Assembly: GCA_020726505.1 (NCBI GenBank)
Contig: JAHLEZ010000002.1
Location: forward strand, 2,666,001 to 2,730,000
DNA length: 64,000 nucleotides
From: Leptodontidium sp. MPI-SDFR-AT-0119
Taxonomy: Eukaryota; Ascomycota; Leotiomycetes; Helotiales; Leptodontidiaceae
Direction: 5' to 3'
The position numbers and the translations under genes are program-made. The notes under the pieces are model-generated. The model did not search any database. It had not been told where the DNA came from and saw only the letters and a list, made by a program, of their open reading frames with translations. Positions 1 through 12,900 of the stretch are shown piece after piece; position 1 is the stretch's first letter; every line of letters starts with the position of its first letter.

Positions 1-447
1 AGTCCCTGAGAGGTCGCTATCACTTTTTCGGACTCGCTGTACTAGGAAGAAGTTGACGAGAATGCCTGAGAACACCGCCACGAGACAAGAGTAATAACAG
101 GTTATTATCAGATGCCAAGCCTGACATAAAGAAAAATTATTTCGGTTCGGAAAGATGAGCAGAGCTGCTTTACTCGTATTGTCCTGTGAGTCATTCATAA
201 GCTGCAAAGCTACCGGGGTAGCGGTTCAGAGAGAAATGAGCGTCTCGCCGGCTCGTAACGCTCAATGCCGTTGGCAGTAATTATGAAATTTACTTAACAC
301 GGCATTTATCCCCCTAGAAATCCTTTATTCTACCACCATCCAAACCCCAAATCAGCCACTATCGTCTTCAAATTCTCATTCTCCAGTAGTATAAAAGCAT
401 ATCATCATCGAATATCCTCCCAGACTTTTAAAACCATCTCCATCACC
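1..447. other. Intergenic sequence
   Basis: No gene or repeat could be supported here. Base composition is mixed and clearly less A+T-rich than the transposon blocks that follow. The segment immediately precedes a small Cys-rich reading frame. Confidence 0.5.
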
Positions 448-588
448 ATGTGCAATAACAACATAGAGGCCGAAACTACTACACGTTGTGCCATTCCCAC
501 GCTTGTCAACCAAGCTGCTGGCAGCACCCGATGTGCGAAAGAAGGCTGCGACAATTAGTGCGTGGCAAACTCTCGCTACTACAGTGAT
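448..588 (+). pseudogene. Small Cys-rich reading frame, possibly broken
   Basis: An ATG at 448 opens a plus-strand frame with regularly spaced cysteines (motifs TTTRCAIPT, STRCAKEGCDN, CVANSRYYSDR). One TAG interrupts the frame just before CVANSRYYSDR, and it could derive from a TGG codon. The frame then meets a GTGAGT sequence at about 589 that resembles a fungal 5' splice site. The spacing of Cys residues suggests a short zinc-binding peptide of the kind found as small proteins or N-terminal extensions in Pezizomycotina. I cannot name the family. An overlapping minus-strand frame at 376-606 has no recognisable motif and is less likely. Confidence is low because the downstream exon was not resolved. 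Confidence 0.3.
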
Positions 589-600
589 CGTGAGTCCTTT

Positions 601-1113
601 TTCCATTTAACCCTTCGTTGTAGAATATTAGGAAGAGACGTATGCTAAGGTCTACATAGACCAAGGTTAGATCTATACTCACCGGTCCCGACTCATGCCG
701 GCGCTCTCAATTCGTTGCACGTTCGAGATTCGGTTGGAGGGATTTGAGCTAGAGCGGTCAGGTGTGAAGGTAGATTCAGGTTAGAAGATGCGGACACAGA
801 GTTTTGGATTTTGTTTTCTTTTGGCAATATTCAGACAGGAAAGTGAGGGGCAAGATCGTGAGCGCTTTCATTACCATCAGATCTATCGTAATAGGGTTAT
901 TTGGTTTTTGTTAAAACTTGTGCAATTCCTCATGTCATGTTTAACACAAAAATTGAGAAATGACGCCGTTCTTGACCACAGCTTGTCACCAAGATGCGAT
1001 GCGTGCGGCTCAAAGTACGCCTTTGTCGAAAATGAGAATGAGCGGCTCTGGAATCACTAACCTCTTCTGGGGAGGTGCCGCGAGCTTGCAGGCTTGAATG
1101 AAGATTATGATGC
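601..1113. other. Intergenic sequence before the LINE insertion
   Basis: No supported gene. A 90-residue plus-strand frame at 788-1060 has no recognisable domain and is probably chance. Composition is ordinary, in contrast to the A+T-rich block that starts at 1125. Confidence 0.45.
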
Positions 1114-1125
1114 TGTAGTAATGAT
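1114..1125. repeat. Target-site duplication of the LINE, poly-A side
   Basis: The 12-mer TGTAGTAATGAT lies directly against a run of 22 T (1125-1146). A near-identical copy, TGTAGTAATAAT, lies at 21487-21498 beyond the 5' end of the same minus-strand LINE. One mismatch in 12 fits an aged duplication. Confidence 0.65.
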
Positions 1126-1499
1126 TTTTTTTTTTTTTTTTTTTTTCCTTTTAACGTGCTGTATTAGTTAGAAACTATGTAACACGGCTAGTCTACTAGC
1201 GTGGCTAATTATTATATACAAAATTCAGTTCGAATTAGACTGCGACTATATATTTGGGAACATTCTCCCTGTAACTTATAAGAAAATTAAAATCAAAAAC
1301 AAAGGAAATAACTAAATGAAAGTATAAATTAAGACCTAATAGCCTAATCTTCTTCTTCTTCTTCAATCCCTAGCCTCTCTTGGTGCCATTTCCTTGTACA
1401 TATACTAGTCTCTTTTAAGAATACTAGTATTTCTTTAATTCCAATTTGCGTGTATAATAAAACGGGAATAGTAATAGTCCTAATTTCTAAGTTACTTTT

Positions 1500-4400
1500 A
1501 ATACTAAAGTAGAGTTTTTTACGCTCTAATTTATAGTATTTACAACTAAGTAATAAGTGTTCTGCAGTTTTAATACTACCACATTTACACTTGTTATTAG
1601 ACGCTAGCCCTAGCTTATATAAGTAGGCTTTTAAGTATCTATGCCCTAGTTTTAATTAGTAAAAAGAGCTACTTGTTTCTCTTAGAATACTAGTAAGTAA
1701 AAGTAGCTTTTTAGCTATTTTATATATATACTTTTTAGAGTACGTTTTTAGGGTTTGAGAATTGATATTTTGAGTTATATTAGCTCTAATTTCATTCTTC
1801 TTTTAACTACTTAGTTTAACTCTTAAATACGCAAAAGAAGTATTATTAGAATTAATAGACGACATAGTAGCTATTTTAGTTAATTTGTTTGCTTTTTTAT
1901 TTCCAATTATATTAAAGTGACCTAGGACCCAAGCTAAAGTTATACTAGTATTTAGACTATTAATAGCCTTAGACGCTAATATGGCTTTAATTTATTGGCT
2001 TTGCCCCGGGTTATCTGAGGGAGTTTTTAGTCTTAAGAGAGCGGCTTGATTATCTAAAAAGACTGTAAAATTATCCCCTTTTTTCGCCGTACTACTAGCG
2101 TATTCTATGGCTTATGTAATAGCTTCTAGCTCGCCGTTATATACTAATTCGGCCTCCCCTAAATTACTTATTTTTGTAAATGTAAGTATAAGGGGATATC
2201 CTTATATATATGTATAAACAGTTACGCTATAGCCTACTCCGCACCCTTTAGGAGTCTGAGAGCCGTCTATATAAATAAAGGTATTCCGACTATTACAAAT
2301 ACTTTATAAGTGTCGGTGCAGTACCGGTTCATGTACCACGCCGCATGTGTGAATATATTCCGATGCGAGTATGGCGACAGAGTAATAAATGTATGGTTCA
2401 AAATCTGTGTATATTCTAAGAGAGTGCGAGGAGAGCCAGACTATATATTACGAAACCCCACTGAATCTCCACCGAAACCAGTCCGGCTAGGCTCTGACCC
2501 CTGACTTTGACCCGCACCCCCTTTTCCAGACCGAAGTATGCTTATGTAGGGACCTGTGGACCAACAATAAGTATTATAAGTGAGCCTTAGCTTCGTCTTT
2601 TTTAAATAACTTAAATATTCTAAAAATATAAGGTACTTCTCTTTCCTATAGAGGGAAATAAAAGTGCCTTATTACTTCTAAAGTATTAAAGTCAATTATA
2701 TAATATATTAAATAAATTAGGCTTGAAATAGTAGTAATTAACTTAGGTAAAATACCTAGTAAGTCATACTCCTTATTAGCTCTTATAATAACCTTTTCAA
2801 CTTCGAGCTTAATAGGGTGTTTTTTACTAAGTTTTAAGGCGCGGAGAATATAACGCCGACTTGTATGATTTAGTTTAATATTAGGTGGAGGTAAAGCTGC
2901 TTTAAGCTTTGATGGAATTATAGGTGCTGTTTTAAAGACCCCTAATATTTTCTTAGTAGCTAGGTTTTGTAAAGCTTGAAATAGTCTAATCATAGCCTTA
3001 TTAAGGCAATTGATTTTCCACTATAATATAGAACCATAGTCGGCTACGCTAGTAACACAAGCCATATATAATTAACGAATTGCAAACGGGGAGAGCCCAA
3101 TAGTAATATTTAAGAGTCGATTTATATAATATAACATTTGCTTTATAAGGGAAACTCTAATTAACCTATAATTCTTAAATTTAAGGTTTAAATCAAAATA
3201 TATTCCTAGCCATTTAACTAGCTTACTAGGAGCTAGTATAGTATTATTTAGAAGTGTAATATTAAGGGTATTCTTACTTCCAAAGAAGTAAATAAGCTCT
3301 GTTTTTTTAATATTAGAGCTAATAGAATATTCTTCCCCTAATTTAACTAATAAGCTAGCTTCTCTTTCTAAAATACTTATATTTTTTTAAAGCTTTTAAA
3401 AGAGGCTATTAATGTTAAATCATTTATATATAATATTAGCTTAATATTCTTAGACTTAAATAAGTCTCGAATATATATAAGGAATAAAATAAGTGAAATA
3501 GGGCTCCTTTGAGGGATACTTGTACTTACAATTTAGAATTCCTCTAATTTATTATTAAAGGCAAGTTATAAAGTACGGTTTTTTAAAAATAACGAAATCC
3601 ACAAAATTAGACTTATTAGTAATTTTAATTGAGTTAAAACCTGAATAAGACGATTCTTAGAAACGTGATTAAAAGCTCCCTTGACGTCAAGGAATAAAGT
3701 AGTAGTTTTAAGCTTATTTGCCTTATTAATCTTTACTTCTATTTATAAAAGTAAAGCTACGTTAATAGCTGATTTTTTAACTCTACTACCGATTTAACTA
3801 TCGTGTAATAAAGTAATTGTTTCCGCTAAGTAACTTAGGCGCTTAGCTAAAATTCTTTCAAAAACCTTACCTAGACAATTAAGTAGTGATATAACTTTAT
3901 ATACCTTAGGTTTAAAATAATCAGGTTTTTCTAGTTTCTTAAGAATAAACCCCGTAGCCTCTTTCTAACACTTAAAGTAGTACCCTTAATTTATAAGTAT
4001 TAAATAAGTTATAAAAAAGACTTCTGGGATAGCTAAATAAGCTTTAATTATAATTTCTTAAGTAATTAAGTCAAGTCCAGGGGTTTTGCCCTTAATTTTT
4101 AAAGTACATAAATCCTTTAGCTCTACTTTAAATAAAAGAGGCCATTTCCAAGTATTACTACTTATATATAACGTTAAATTAATAGGCGCTAAAATAAGAG
4201 GTTCTAGAAATAAAGTACTTCTAAAAATATTACACTTTTATTAAAAAGTCGACTCTAATTCCTTAGTCTCTAAATTATAAAGACTTAATATAAGAAAGCT
4301 AGTATTATTTTTAGTATATAACATAGCTTTAAAAATCGACTAGGAATCCTCTTTTTCTAAGAACTTATTCTAATGCTTTCTTTTTTTAACCTTAATAGTA

Positions 4401-5460
4401 TTAAAATAAAGGTTTTTAGTATTTTTTAGTTCTTAAAAGTAAAGGATATACCCTAAGGCCTTATTTAAACGGTAATATCTTTACATTAATTTCCGTAGTA
4501 TTTTAAGATCCTCATTCCACTAAGGTTTACTAGTAATTGACTTATAAAATCTAGGAATAGAATCTTTAGCCGCTTAAATTATATTCCTAGTAAATAGCTC
4601 CCCTAAGTCATCAAGCTCTTAATTTATATACTTAAAATTAAGGTTATAATTAAAGTCCTAAAAATAATTATTAAGACTTTTATTAAACTTTACCTAATCT
4701 ATTTTCTTTATATTAAATCGAGGGACCTTTAGGGGGCTAATACTAATACTACTACAAGTAAATGTAATAATAAATAGTACCCTAAAGTGATCTGAACTTA
4801 AATCAGGCAATATTTGCTAATCTTCGACTTGATTTACTATTCCTTGAGTAGCAAATGTAAGGTCTAATATAAAAGGGGCCTCCATATGTGGTCTATAAAA
4901 CGTTCCTTCCCCGGGAGTATTTAATAAGCTCAAAGAGTGTTTTTTAATTAAGTCTAATAATACCCCTGTATTACCGCTTTGCGGTGTAATAAGGTCCCAC
5001 CACAGGTAATATATATTAAAATCCCCTAGTAATATCGTTTTATTTAAAAATAAGTCTGGTAATAAACCTATTCTTTATAGGGTTTTAATACTACTAAGGG
5101 ATTCCGACTCAGGGTAAGTCGCATTATAAATATTAATTAATTAAGTTTTATACTCAACTAAGTCTAAAATAATACAATTAGGGTCTTGTAGTGAGCTAGG
5201 CGCTAAAGTAGTACTAATTGAGTCTAGTATATAAAATAAAGCTCTAGGCCTAAGAGAACCGTAATTCGGGAGCACTTATTTAAAACTAAGGTGTAAGGCG
5301 CTACGAAAGCCGTCAATATTATTATTAATAGTCTAAGGCTCCTAAATTGCTAATATTAATATATTTAGCTCTATAGCCGACTAAAGAACGTGCTCTATAG
5401 TAAAAAGACTCTTATTCACATTGATTTATAGTATTTTAAGACTAATTATTATTAACTGTA
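1500..5460 (-). pseudogene. LINE ORF2 relic: endonuclease, reverse transcriptase, RNase H
   Basis: On the minus strand, reading from high to low coordinates, three domains are recognisable. An APE-type endonuclease lies at about 5450-4700 (motifs GDFNIYYLWWD and SSDHFRVLF, the latter the SDH signature). The reverse transcriptase lies at about 3910-3300, with motifs ISLLNCLGKVFERILAKRLS, SIPQRSPISLILFLIYIRDL (PQGSPLSP family) and LYINDLTLIASF, the YxDD box mutated to YIND. RNase H lies at about 2290-1890, with TLAWVLGHFNIIGNKKANKL matching the WVxGHxxIxGNExAD consensus. A C-terminal zinc-binding stretch follows at about 1600-1560 (CKCG...EHLLLSC). Many in-frame stops, nearly all TAA/TAG, and the solo LTR insertion between RNase H and upstream sequence make it non-functional. 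Domain order fits the I/Tad1 group. Confidence 0.85.
2311..2566 (-). repeat. Solo LTR of the Copia-3 family
   Basis: A 256-bp sequence running from TGTCGGTGCAG to GACCAACA is the reverse complement of the 258-bp LTRs of Copia-3 (39322-39579 and 47108-47365). It is flanked by the 5-bp duplication ATAAG (2306-2310 and 2567-2571). No internal sequence remains, so it is a solo LTR produced by recombination inside a full element. It is less degraded than the surrounding LINE. The short plus-strand frame at 2310-2504 lies inside it and is not a gene. Confidence 0.85.
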
Positions 5461-5608
5461 ATTGGTTCGTCTATTATAATAGGCCTATTAGTATTACTAA
5501 TATTATTTACTTTATTTTTTATTACTAAGTATACCTTATATAGCTTAGAATTAGCCGTATAAATAATACTATTATAATTTGCGCATCTTATACTTAAGTG
5601 TAAGCACT

Positions 5609-5613
5609 TAGTA
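5609..5613. repeat. Target-site duplication TAGTA (left, Gypsy-1)
   Basis: TAGTA precedes the 5' LTR and is repeated at 19914-19918 after the 3' LTR. The LINE sequence is continuous across the two copies, with ORF2 on one side and ORF1 on the other. Confidence 0.85.
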
Positions 5614-5913
5614 TGTTACGACCTACGATGCGCCTCGCATTCTAACCGACACGGGCTCGTAGCATTGCTGGCTATGCGACGGCGCTAAGCCTAATAGGGA
5701 AGACTTAGTGGCGAGCCTGCGACATGTGGATGAATGGCCCCCGACTACGCTAGGCCCTATTAGGAGGGTCCTTCGTGTATTTATACTCGAGCTTTCCCTT
5801 ACGGAGAGCTCTCTTTTCCTCCTTGTCTTTTCTTCTCGATTCTGAGCGTAGCTAGAGGCCTAAATATATAACTAAAGTTAACTCGCTATATTAACCTCTT
5901 ATTAGTCGTAATA
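5614..5913 (+). repeat. Gypsy-1 5' LTR
   Basis: The 300-bp LTR begins TGTTACGACC. It ends GTCGTAATA, the counterpart of CCGTAACA in the 3' LTR. The two LTRs differ mainly by C/T and G/A transitions, as expected of RIP. Confidence 0.9.
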
Positions 5914-6299
5914 TAAGAAAAGACTAATACCCCTTCGCTGTAAAGCGTTATATTTTACCCGGTCTTGCGCCTTATCGACTTGCCCTTGTAGCAAGCTAAT
6001 AACAAGCCTTAACACCTTGGCCTATTCGATAGATAAGTACCTCTCTGCCTTAGTAGTAGACTGTCTTAGAGAAAGCTAGATATTCTCTCGCGATTAACTT
6101 GCCTTGCTATAACTTGACGCGCGCCCCGTTTCGAACGTATGTCTAATTAATATACTAATTAATAACCTTAAACACCTCTTTACTTTACCTTACTACTACT
6201 ACTGACTTCTCCCCCTCGTCGGCGAAGCTCTAGAGAAAGGAGCGCCCCTGTACGGCTAGGCTTTACCGACACCCTTATCCCTTCAGTCGAGACTCTCTT

Positions 6300-7560
6300 A
6301 AAGGAGCCGGAGAGCTTTAACGGATTCGACTCAGACTTAGAGGATAAACCCTAGCGCTTCTTTGACGCATCGCTAGAGCTTACTAATATAAAAGGCCTTA
6401 CCCCCGCTTAATAAGTTAGGATAGATTAACTAATTAAAGACTCTATTAGCTCTATTATCGCCGCTGTTATTACATAAGCCCTCACTTAATATATTATTAA
6501 TAACCCTCGCCAAGGGACTAGTACTCCCTCCCCTTTTGACTAATTTGTACGTGTTTTTACGGCGGACCTCCAGCTTACTGCCGACTATTACTTCCTTAAG
6601 TTAAACCCTGTCATTCTTGTCGTTAAGCTTAATAAGGTTAAGTACCCCTATACCCCTTTTAGCGACTATAAGGGCGAAATTAAATACGACGCTTAAAAGA
6701 TAAACATAAAGCTTTTTATTTAAAAGTACTTAAGTAACTTCCTCACTAGCGAATCGTAAGTCTATACTTACTTTAAATATATAAAGGGAGAGGCTAAGAC
6801 TATTATTCTTTAATAAATAGACCCCGACTTCGCTAGAGACTTTAACGGAGCCACTAACGTCTTAAAGGCCTTAGACTAGCGTTTCTTTAATTATAACTAA
6901 GTATAGGCCGCTAAACTTAAGTATAATTAATTACAAATAAGTAGTATAACTTATAACGAATTCCGTACGAAGTTTACGACGTACGCGGCTATTAGAAAAA
7001 TCTCACTTAACTATTAGTTTAACGATATATGCGAGAAGGTCTTAAATAAGCTTAAGTATAATATCCGAACTAAGAAGTATAAATTTGCTAAAGATTATAT
7101 AACTCTTAATAAGTTCTTAGCTGTCTCAGATTACGAGCTACGGAATATTACTATTAGACGAGTTAATAGACGTGCTACTACTATTATCCGCGAAGCCCCT
7201 CGAGTCTCCTTTAATAATACTAGCACTAGTGACTCGCGCGGCATCTTAAAGAAGGACAACTAGCGTTCGACTTCACTTACCCTTATTACTTACGTATAAA
7301 GACCACCGACTCCAAGACAGTCGTCGGATGTCCGCCAGCGTACGCCCTCTCCTTCGCCCGTCCTGCGCCGACTTAAGTCCCCCGTACTTTCTCTTACACT
7401 TAAGGACGTCTCTTCTAACACTTGTTTCTACTATAGTAAGACCGACTATTAGGCTAGCGATTGCCTTAAACGCCGTAAAAACTAGGCTCTCGATAAATCG
7501 ATTTCCTAGCTAGTCGTCGGCGAGGATCTAGAGACTAACGAGCTATTAAAAAACTCTTAG
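6300..7560 (+). pseudogene. Gypsy-1 gag relic with CCHC zinc knuckle
   Basis: The plus-strand frame around 6940-7260 reads a Gag-like capsid segment (for example ITYNEFRTKFTTYAA and LNKLKYNIRTKKYKF). At about 7415-7460 it reads TCFYYSKTDY.ASDC, a degraded CX2CX4HX4C zinc knuckle: the second Cys reads Ser/Tyr-like and the His reads Tyr, both explainable by C-to-T change. Stop codons are frequent and mostly TAG or TAA. In the element Gag would form the capsid and bind the genomic RNA. Confidence 0.7.
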
Positions 7561-9649
7561 GCCGTAATAAAGACTTACACCTCGACATAGGCTATAACTT
7601 ATAAAAGGACTTAGTATTTAATTTCCGTGTTCTTATTAAAGGACGATAGTTCTTAGTTAATATTAAACTAAGAAAGAATGGATTCTTTACTAAAACACTT
7701 ATATATATTAATAGTAAAGCGAATATTTTTAGTACTATTAAAACCTCTTTTATATATTAACTCGTTAAGTAATTTAATATTTCCTTTATATTCCTTCTTT
7801 AGCTAATCGTCTTAACTAGTTATAATAGTAAGAAAGGCAAGCTAATTAACACGGCCGTCTTACTTACTTTAACAATTAACCGCCGGCGAATTAACTTCCT
7901 TTTTTTAGTAACTAACTTAGGAAACACTAACGTCCTGATTAGTCGGAAGTTCCTCGAGTATTACGACCTAAAGTAGTTATATATAAAAAATCGTAATCGA
8001 CTAAAATAGCTATTAGATATGCCCGTCTAGTTATACTTTAACTAGTGAGTTTTTGTTAATATTAACTATTTTAATAAGCTAATTGTTAAGTCTTACTAAC
8101 TTAACGCGGAACGAAGGGATACCTTTATAAACATAAATAATTACTGCTAGAGACAAGCTAGGCTTACGGCGCTCGACGATTCCCTTAAGACAAAGGCCCC
8201 CGTCCGACTTACTACTAGTGTCTCGCTAACTTAACCCTCGAGCTTTATTAGAGAAGTTAAAGAGCGCTTACGGATTATAAAAGAGTAATTAAACCCTTTG
8301 ACATCCTGTGATTTGGGATTATTACTTAAGGACAAGAAAACTTATAAAGCTTCTTTAATAAATTACTAAATAAAAGTACTTACTATAAAAATCTTCTTTA
8401 TATTAGTAATAGTAATATTTACGACGTACTTCTAACTTAAGAGGGCTAAGAAGAATAAAGTGTAAACCTTCGTAATATTAGTGCTTAAGATCGACTAAGA
8501 ACTAACTCGTCGCCGGCGAGAGGCCTAAGACTAACTAAGCGTCGAACTTGTATTAATAAATAGAGACCTGACCCTAAAGGAGGCCTTAGAGGCCAAGTAC
8601 GCGCAAGATAATAAGCTAGTAAGTAAGAAGCTCTTAGTAAAGTACTAAGAGTATACTCCTCTCTTCTCCTGGCGAGCCTTCGACGAGCTACTAGTGTATT
8701 ACTAAGGTGTAAACTACTAGATCGAGCTTACTAAAGAAAATAACTTGTCTTTTAAACCTCTCCGGCGTATAACTAAAGAACAGCTATTAGAGACTAAGCG
8801 ATACATTATCGACAACTTATATAAAGGCTTTATTAAGCCTTTTAGTACATCTTACGCGGCCTTTATTCTCTTTACTAAGAAAGTCAATAACAGTTTCTAG
8901 TTATACGTCGACTATTAAAAGCTAAATGCCCTGTTAAAGAAGGACTCGTACTTGATCCCCTTAATTAATGAGATAATAACTCGTATTTATAAGGTAAAGG
9001 TTTTTATAAAGCTTAATATTTAGTAAGCTTTTTATTATATTTATATATCCCCCGAGAGTAAAGATTATACGACCTTTCGCACTTAATATAATACGTACAA
9101 GTATAAGGTTCTTCCCTTTAGCCTTATTAATAGTCCGGCGACTTTCTAGTGATTCGTTAATAATATTCTTATAAAACACCTCGACGACTTCTGCGCGGCT
9201 TACATAAATAATATCCTTATATATTTGTCTACTTTAGAGGAATATGAAGTTTACGTTAAGAAGGTTATAATAATATTATAAGTACACGGACTTTAGGCTA
9301 ATATTAAAAAGTCTAAGTTTAATATATAAAAGACTAAGTTCTTAAGATTCGTTATTAAAGTCGATAGCGTGGAAGTAAACCTAAAGAAGATTAGTATAAT
9401 TAAGGACTAGTAATACGCTAATAATATATAGGGTATATAAAACTACCTTAGCTTTTATAACTTCTACCGCCGGTTTATTAAAGATTATAATCGTATTACA
9501 CGTCCTCTTATAATACTCACCGGAAAGGACGTTCCCTTCGTCTTTGACAACGCCTATAAAAACACATAAGAGACTCTCCGGGAAGCCCTCCAATCTACGC
9601 CAGTTCTTCGCCACTACGACCCTACTAAGTAAACGCGGCTAAAGACTGA
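7560..9649 (+). pseudogene. Gypsy-1 pol relic, first part: protease, RT, start of RNase H
   Basis: After a weak retropepsin-like stretch (about 7640-7980), the RT domain is clear at 8760-9330. Seen are YVDY.KLNALLKKDSYLIPL, YKYKVLPFSLINSPATF (the LPFGLxNAPATFQ family motif) and AAYINNILIYLSTLEE at about 9200-9240, where the catalytic YIDD box reads YINN. The frame continues into the RNase H connection (FYNFYRRFIKDYNRITRPL) and is cut at 9649 by Copia-1. It resumes without loss at 17352. The YINN change and repeated TAA/TAG codons make it inactive. Confidence 0.85.
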
Positions 9650-9654
9650 TTCCT
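9650..9654. repeat. Target-site duplication TTCCT (left, Copia-1)
   Basis: TTCCT precedes the Copia-1 5' LTR and is repeated at 17352-17356. Joining the flanks restores a continuous Gypsy-1 RNase H reading frame (TRLKTDS then SNRVVTGVLS). Confidence 0.88.
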
Positions 9655-9841
9655 TGTCGTACAGGCACGGGCTAATGCTCGGTTAGCTGCGCGCTACGCT
9701 GGATATGGTTTCTGCCACGTTATACCGCTTTCAGGAAAACAACGTGTTCCCCTGATTTCCTTATATATTCTAGAGAACAAAAAAAACTACTTTAATTCTC
9801 CCTACGTTAATCGCAAGGCTTTACTTTACTTCTGTATTATA
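9655..9841 (+). repeat. Copia-1 5' LTR
   Basis: 187 bp, from TGTCGTACAGGC to CTGTATTATA. The 3' LTR ends CTGTACCACA; the terminal differences are C-to-T. Confidence 0.88.
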
Positions 9842-9999
9842 GTTATAAGCCCCGTGACAAAGCTATTAAGTTAGTATTCTTTCTTCTATGCTTTGTAGAT
9901 TTAGGTAAAGCTATTAACGTAGGATTAGTAGGTGACGAATAACGTCGGCGCTTCTTACTTATTAACAAGTGCAGTTTACACCGCCATTTCCCTTCAACC

Positions 10000-12900
10000 T
10001 CTTTAGAAAAGGGTAAATCGAGCACTTATACTTGATATTTTCTTCTTCTCTTTAACAAATCCATCGAACCCTCAAGAGAGTAGCCCTTTCTTCGCTATAG
10101 TAGACTTAATTTTAGTCTCCTTCTCTAATAATCGAACGCCGCTTAACTACAATAGGCAAACCTAAACTCTATAGTACTAAGCCTTTAAATCCTTTTATAT
10201 CTTCCACAAAGTATAGACGTTAATTAATCTAAAATTACCGGTCGCTCCAAATATCCTCGAAAACGAGCCTTAAGCATAAACGATCGACTAAGTAAAGGCA
10301 TAATAAGACAAGGAGGCTCTCGATTTCAACTTTAGGGAGTAAGTAAAGTGAGATAAAGACTAACGAGCACCTGAACTTAAGGGACCTAAACTAAGTATAA
10401 TACCTCTTATATTATTTAACGTTATTATAGTTACTTTAATATATACTGCCTTAATAAGGGAGTATATTATAAAACACATATAATAGTCGGAAAAGGCTCG
10501 GGCCTATAAGGCAGTATATAAGTGGATTCAAGAGACAGTTGATCCTTCGATCTACTAGAGTGCTATTCGAGAGTGTGAGATTAAGGAGAAATAAAGAGCG
10601 AAAGAGTAACCCGACAAGATAATGAACAAACCGAATAACCCACGATCTTAGACTCTATAGATACTCCTTAAGGTGTTAAAGAGAAACTACGCTTCTTCGA
10701 AAACAAGTAATATTACTAAAGCTTAAGCTAAATATAAAGAGAAGCTCAAAATCGTTAAAATAAGACGGGTTAATCTTAAAGTATAAATTTAAGAGTGGCG
10801 ATTAGTTTACTAAGATACTTTATTATATGATATTCCGAACGTTAAGGGCCCTTTAGCGATTATTAACTTTATTAAGGCAGTATAAGAGAAGCTCGCACCT
10901 AAATAGGCTCGCAAACGACTATCTAAGGTCCTTAGAGATAATACTCTTAGAGTTGTTCACAAGTATACGTTACTTTAATATATTAATTAGTTATTGGCGC
11001 TTAACGAAGAGTCTCTTACGACTACCGAGAGGAATAAAACAATTAGATTATACACTATACTTAAAGGGAGATCAAATACTCTAAGAGTACTACTAACACT
11101 AAGGACCCCTTCGCTAAATACCTCGCTTAATACTTGCCCTTATAAGGTAAGCTCTTACTAACACAAAGCAATCGAGTGTTACAGACTTCGATATTACTAC
11201 GACGGCTTAACCGGGGATAAACTACGCAACTTACCGTCTATAGAGGAAATTAAGGAAACCCGAATTAAGCTTAAAAAGGAGTTTCCCGACCTCAAACGAG
11301 CAATCGGTAAGAAAGGGTAGAGACAAGTAGTAGTAAAGGAAATTACTAAGGGAATAACCTCTAAAAACTCCTCGTCTTCTCTAACAACCTCAGTAAAAGC
11401 CTTAGAACTACCGAGGTATCCCGGTAATATTAATATATATATAATCAGTCCGAAGTTACTTGATAAGGCTCTCGTTACCTTAAGAATTTACGCCACTATT
11501 GATATAAATCGATACTCGCTCTTAGAGAGCACCTTACTTAATAACGGCGCTGCTACTCATTTGGTTAATTCGGTTGCTTTATTAAAGCCCGAAACCTTTA
11601 TCAAATCGACGAACGACGACAATATTAAAGCCGGAATATCGAGCCTTATGATTAAGGGCCGAGGTACTCGTCTTTTTAAGGGTGCTTTTTATAGCCCTAA
11701 CAGACTAAACACTAAGGACTTAAGGCTTTTTAACGTCGTTATCGTTAAAGGATTTAATATTAATATTATTTCGGAAGCTCGTTTATTATAGGCTAAAGTT
11801 TAATATAATAGGTTAGACTACACGTTACGCGTGGGATTAGCTAAGAAGAGTATTATATTAAAGTAATTAGAGCGACAGTTTAACTTAGCTTTCTTTAAAT
11901 ACAAGCCTTTTAACTACTCTTTAGCCTCCTTAACTACTTACAACTCTTTAATTCGCCTAACTTATACCTTTTTGATATTCCCCACGCTTCAAAGGAGCAT
12001 TCAGTAAGGTTTTTAATCAAGTTGATGATATTTGAGACCGCGGCTAGACGACACTAAGTTATAGTACTTACGGGCAGGGCACTTAGGGAAGGAAGCGTTA
12101 AAGAATTTAGTTAAAAATGCGCGCAACGTCGAGATCTTAGGCACTACTTAAATTGAGTGTGAAGAGTACTCTCTGACTATCGCGTAGTAAGTCGTTAGTC
12201 GAAGACCTTCAGAGAGAACAATTACCCGGCCTTTTTATCGCATTTCTTAGGACTTATTTGACTTCCCTGTCGGATTTAATAGGAACAGCTAGCTCTTGTT
12301 AGTTAAAGACTAATACGATAAGAAATTTTATAAATAGCTCTTAAAAAACAAAAGGTTAATCGCCGTCTTAAGAGCTCTTAAACTGTTTAAGGCGTAAACG
12401 AGACGTTAATTTGGACTCTCGATTTGCAAAATACGCTAAGATAACGACACCTTAGTTATAGGAATAAATAAATCAACCGAGTACGAAAAGTGGTATACGG
12501 AAAATAGTATTAATATTAAGGGTACCCCTTTATATATACACTAACCTAATAGGGGAGCTAAGCGTGTAGGCAAGGAAATCATCGAAAAGTTTATTAAGAT
12601 GCGCTTTTTAGTAAACCTACTAGAAGAACTTTAAATAGAAGTAACTATGGCGGTAATTACTCTTTATAACATAAGTCCGACTGCTCGGAAAGGCTTTAAG
12701 AGTCTAAATGAGATCTTTTATACCTAGTTTAAGTAATATTTTCGGTACTATAACCCTAAGCTTATTCAAAAGCTTACTATTAATATACAACCTGACTAGA
12801 GTAACATATAGGCATACAATTATAGAGCCTACCCTATAATTAAGGATCAAGAGGCTCTTTAACAAAAGAGAACATTTAAAGTCAACCCAAGAGCGCACCT

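Larger units (their letters stand above)
1125..5613 (-). mobile_element. LINE (Tad1/I-type), ORF2 half, RIP-degraded
   Basis: This is the 3' half of a non-LTR retrotransposon on the minus strand. It ends in a poly-A tail, seen as T22 at 1125-1146. It carries the ORF2 relic with endonuclease, reverse transcriptase and RNase H. The other half (ORF1 and the 5' end) lies at 19914-21486, because Gypsy-1 inserted between the two ORFs. Without later insertions the element would be about 6 kb, a normal size for Tad1-like LINEs. The sequence is A+T-rich, frames are full of TAA/TAG codons, and no intact protein can be made. A Copia-3-family solo LTR interrupts it at 2311-2566. Confidence 0.85.

Noticed and set aside
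2310..2504. A 64-codon gene.
   Set aside because: It lies entirely inside a solo LTR flanked by ATAAG.
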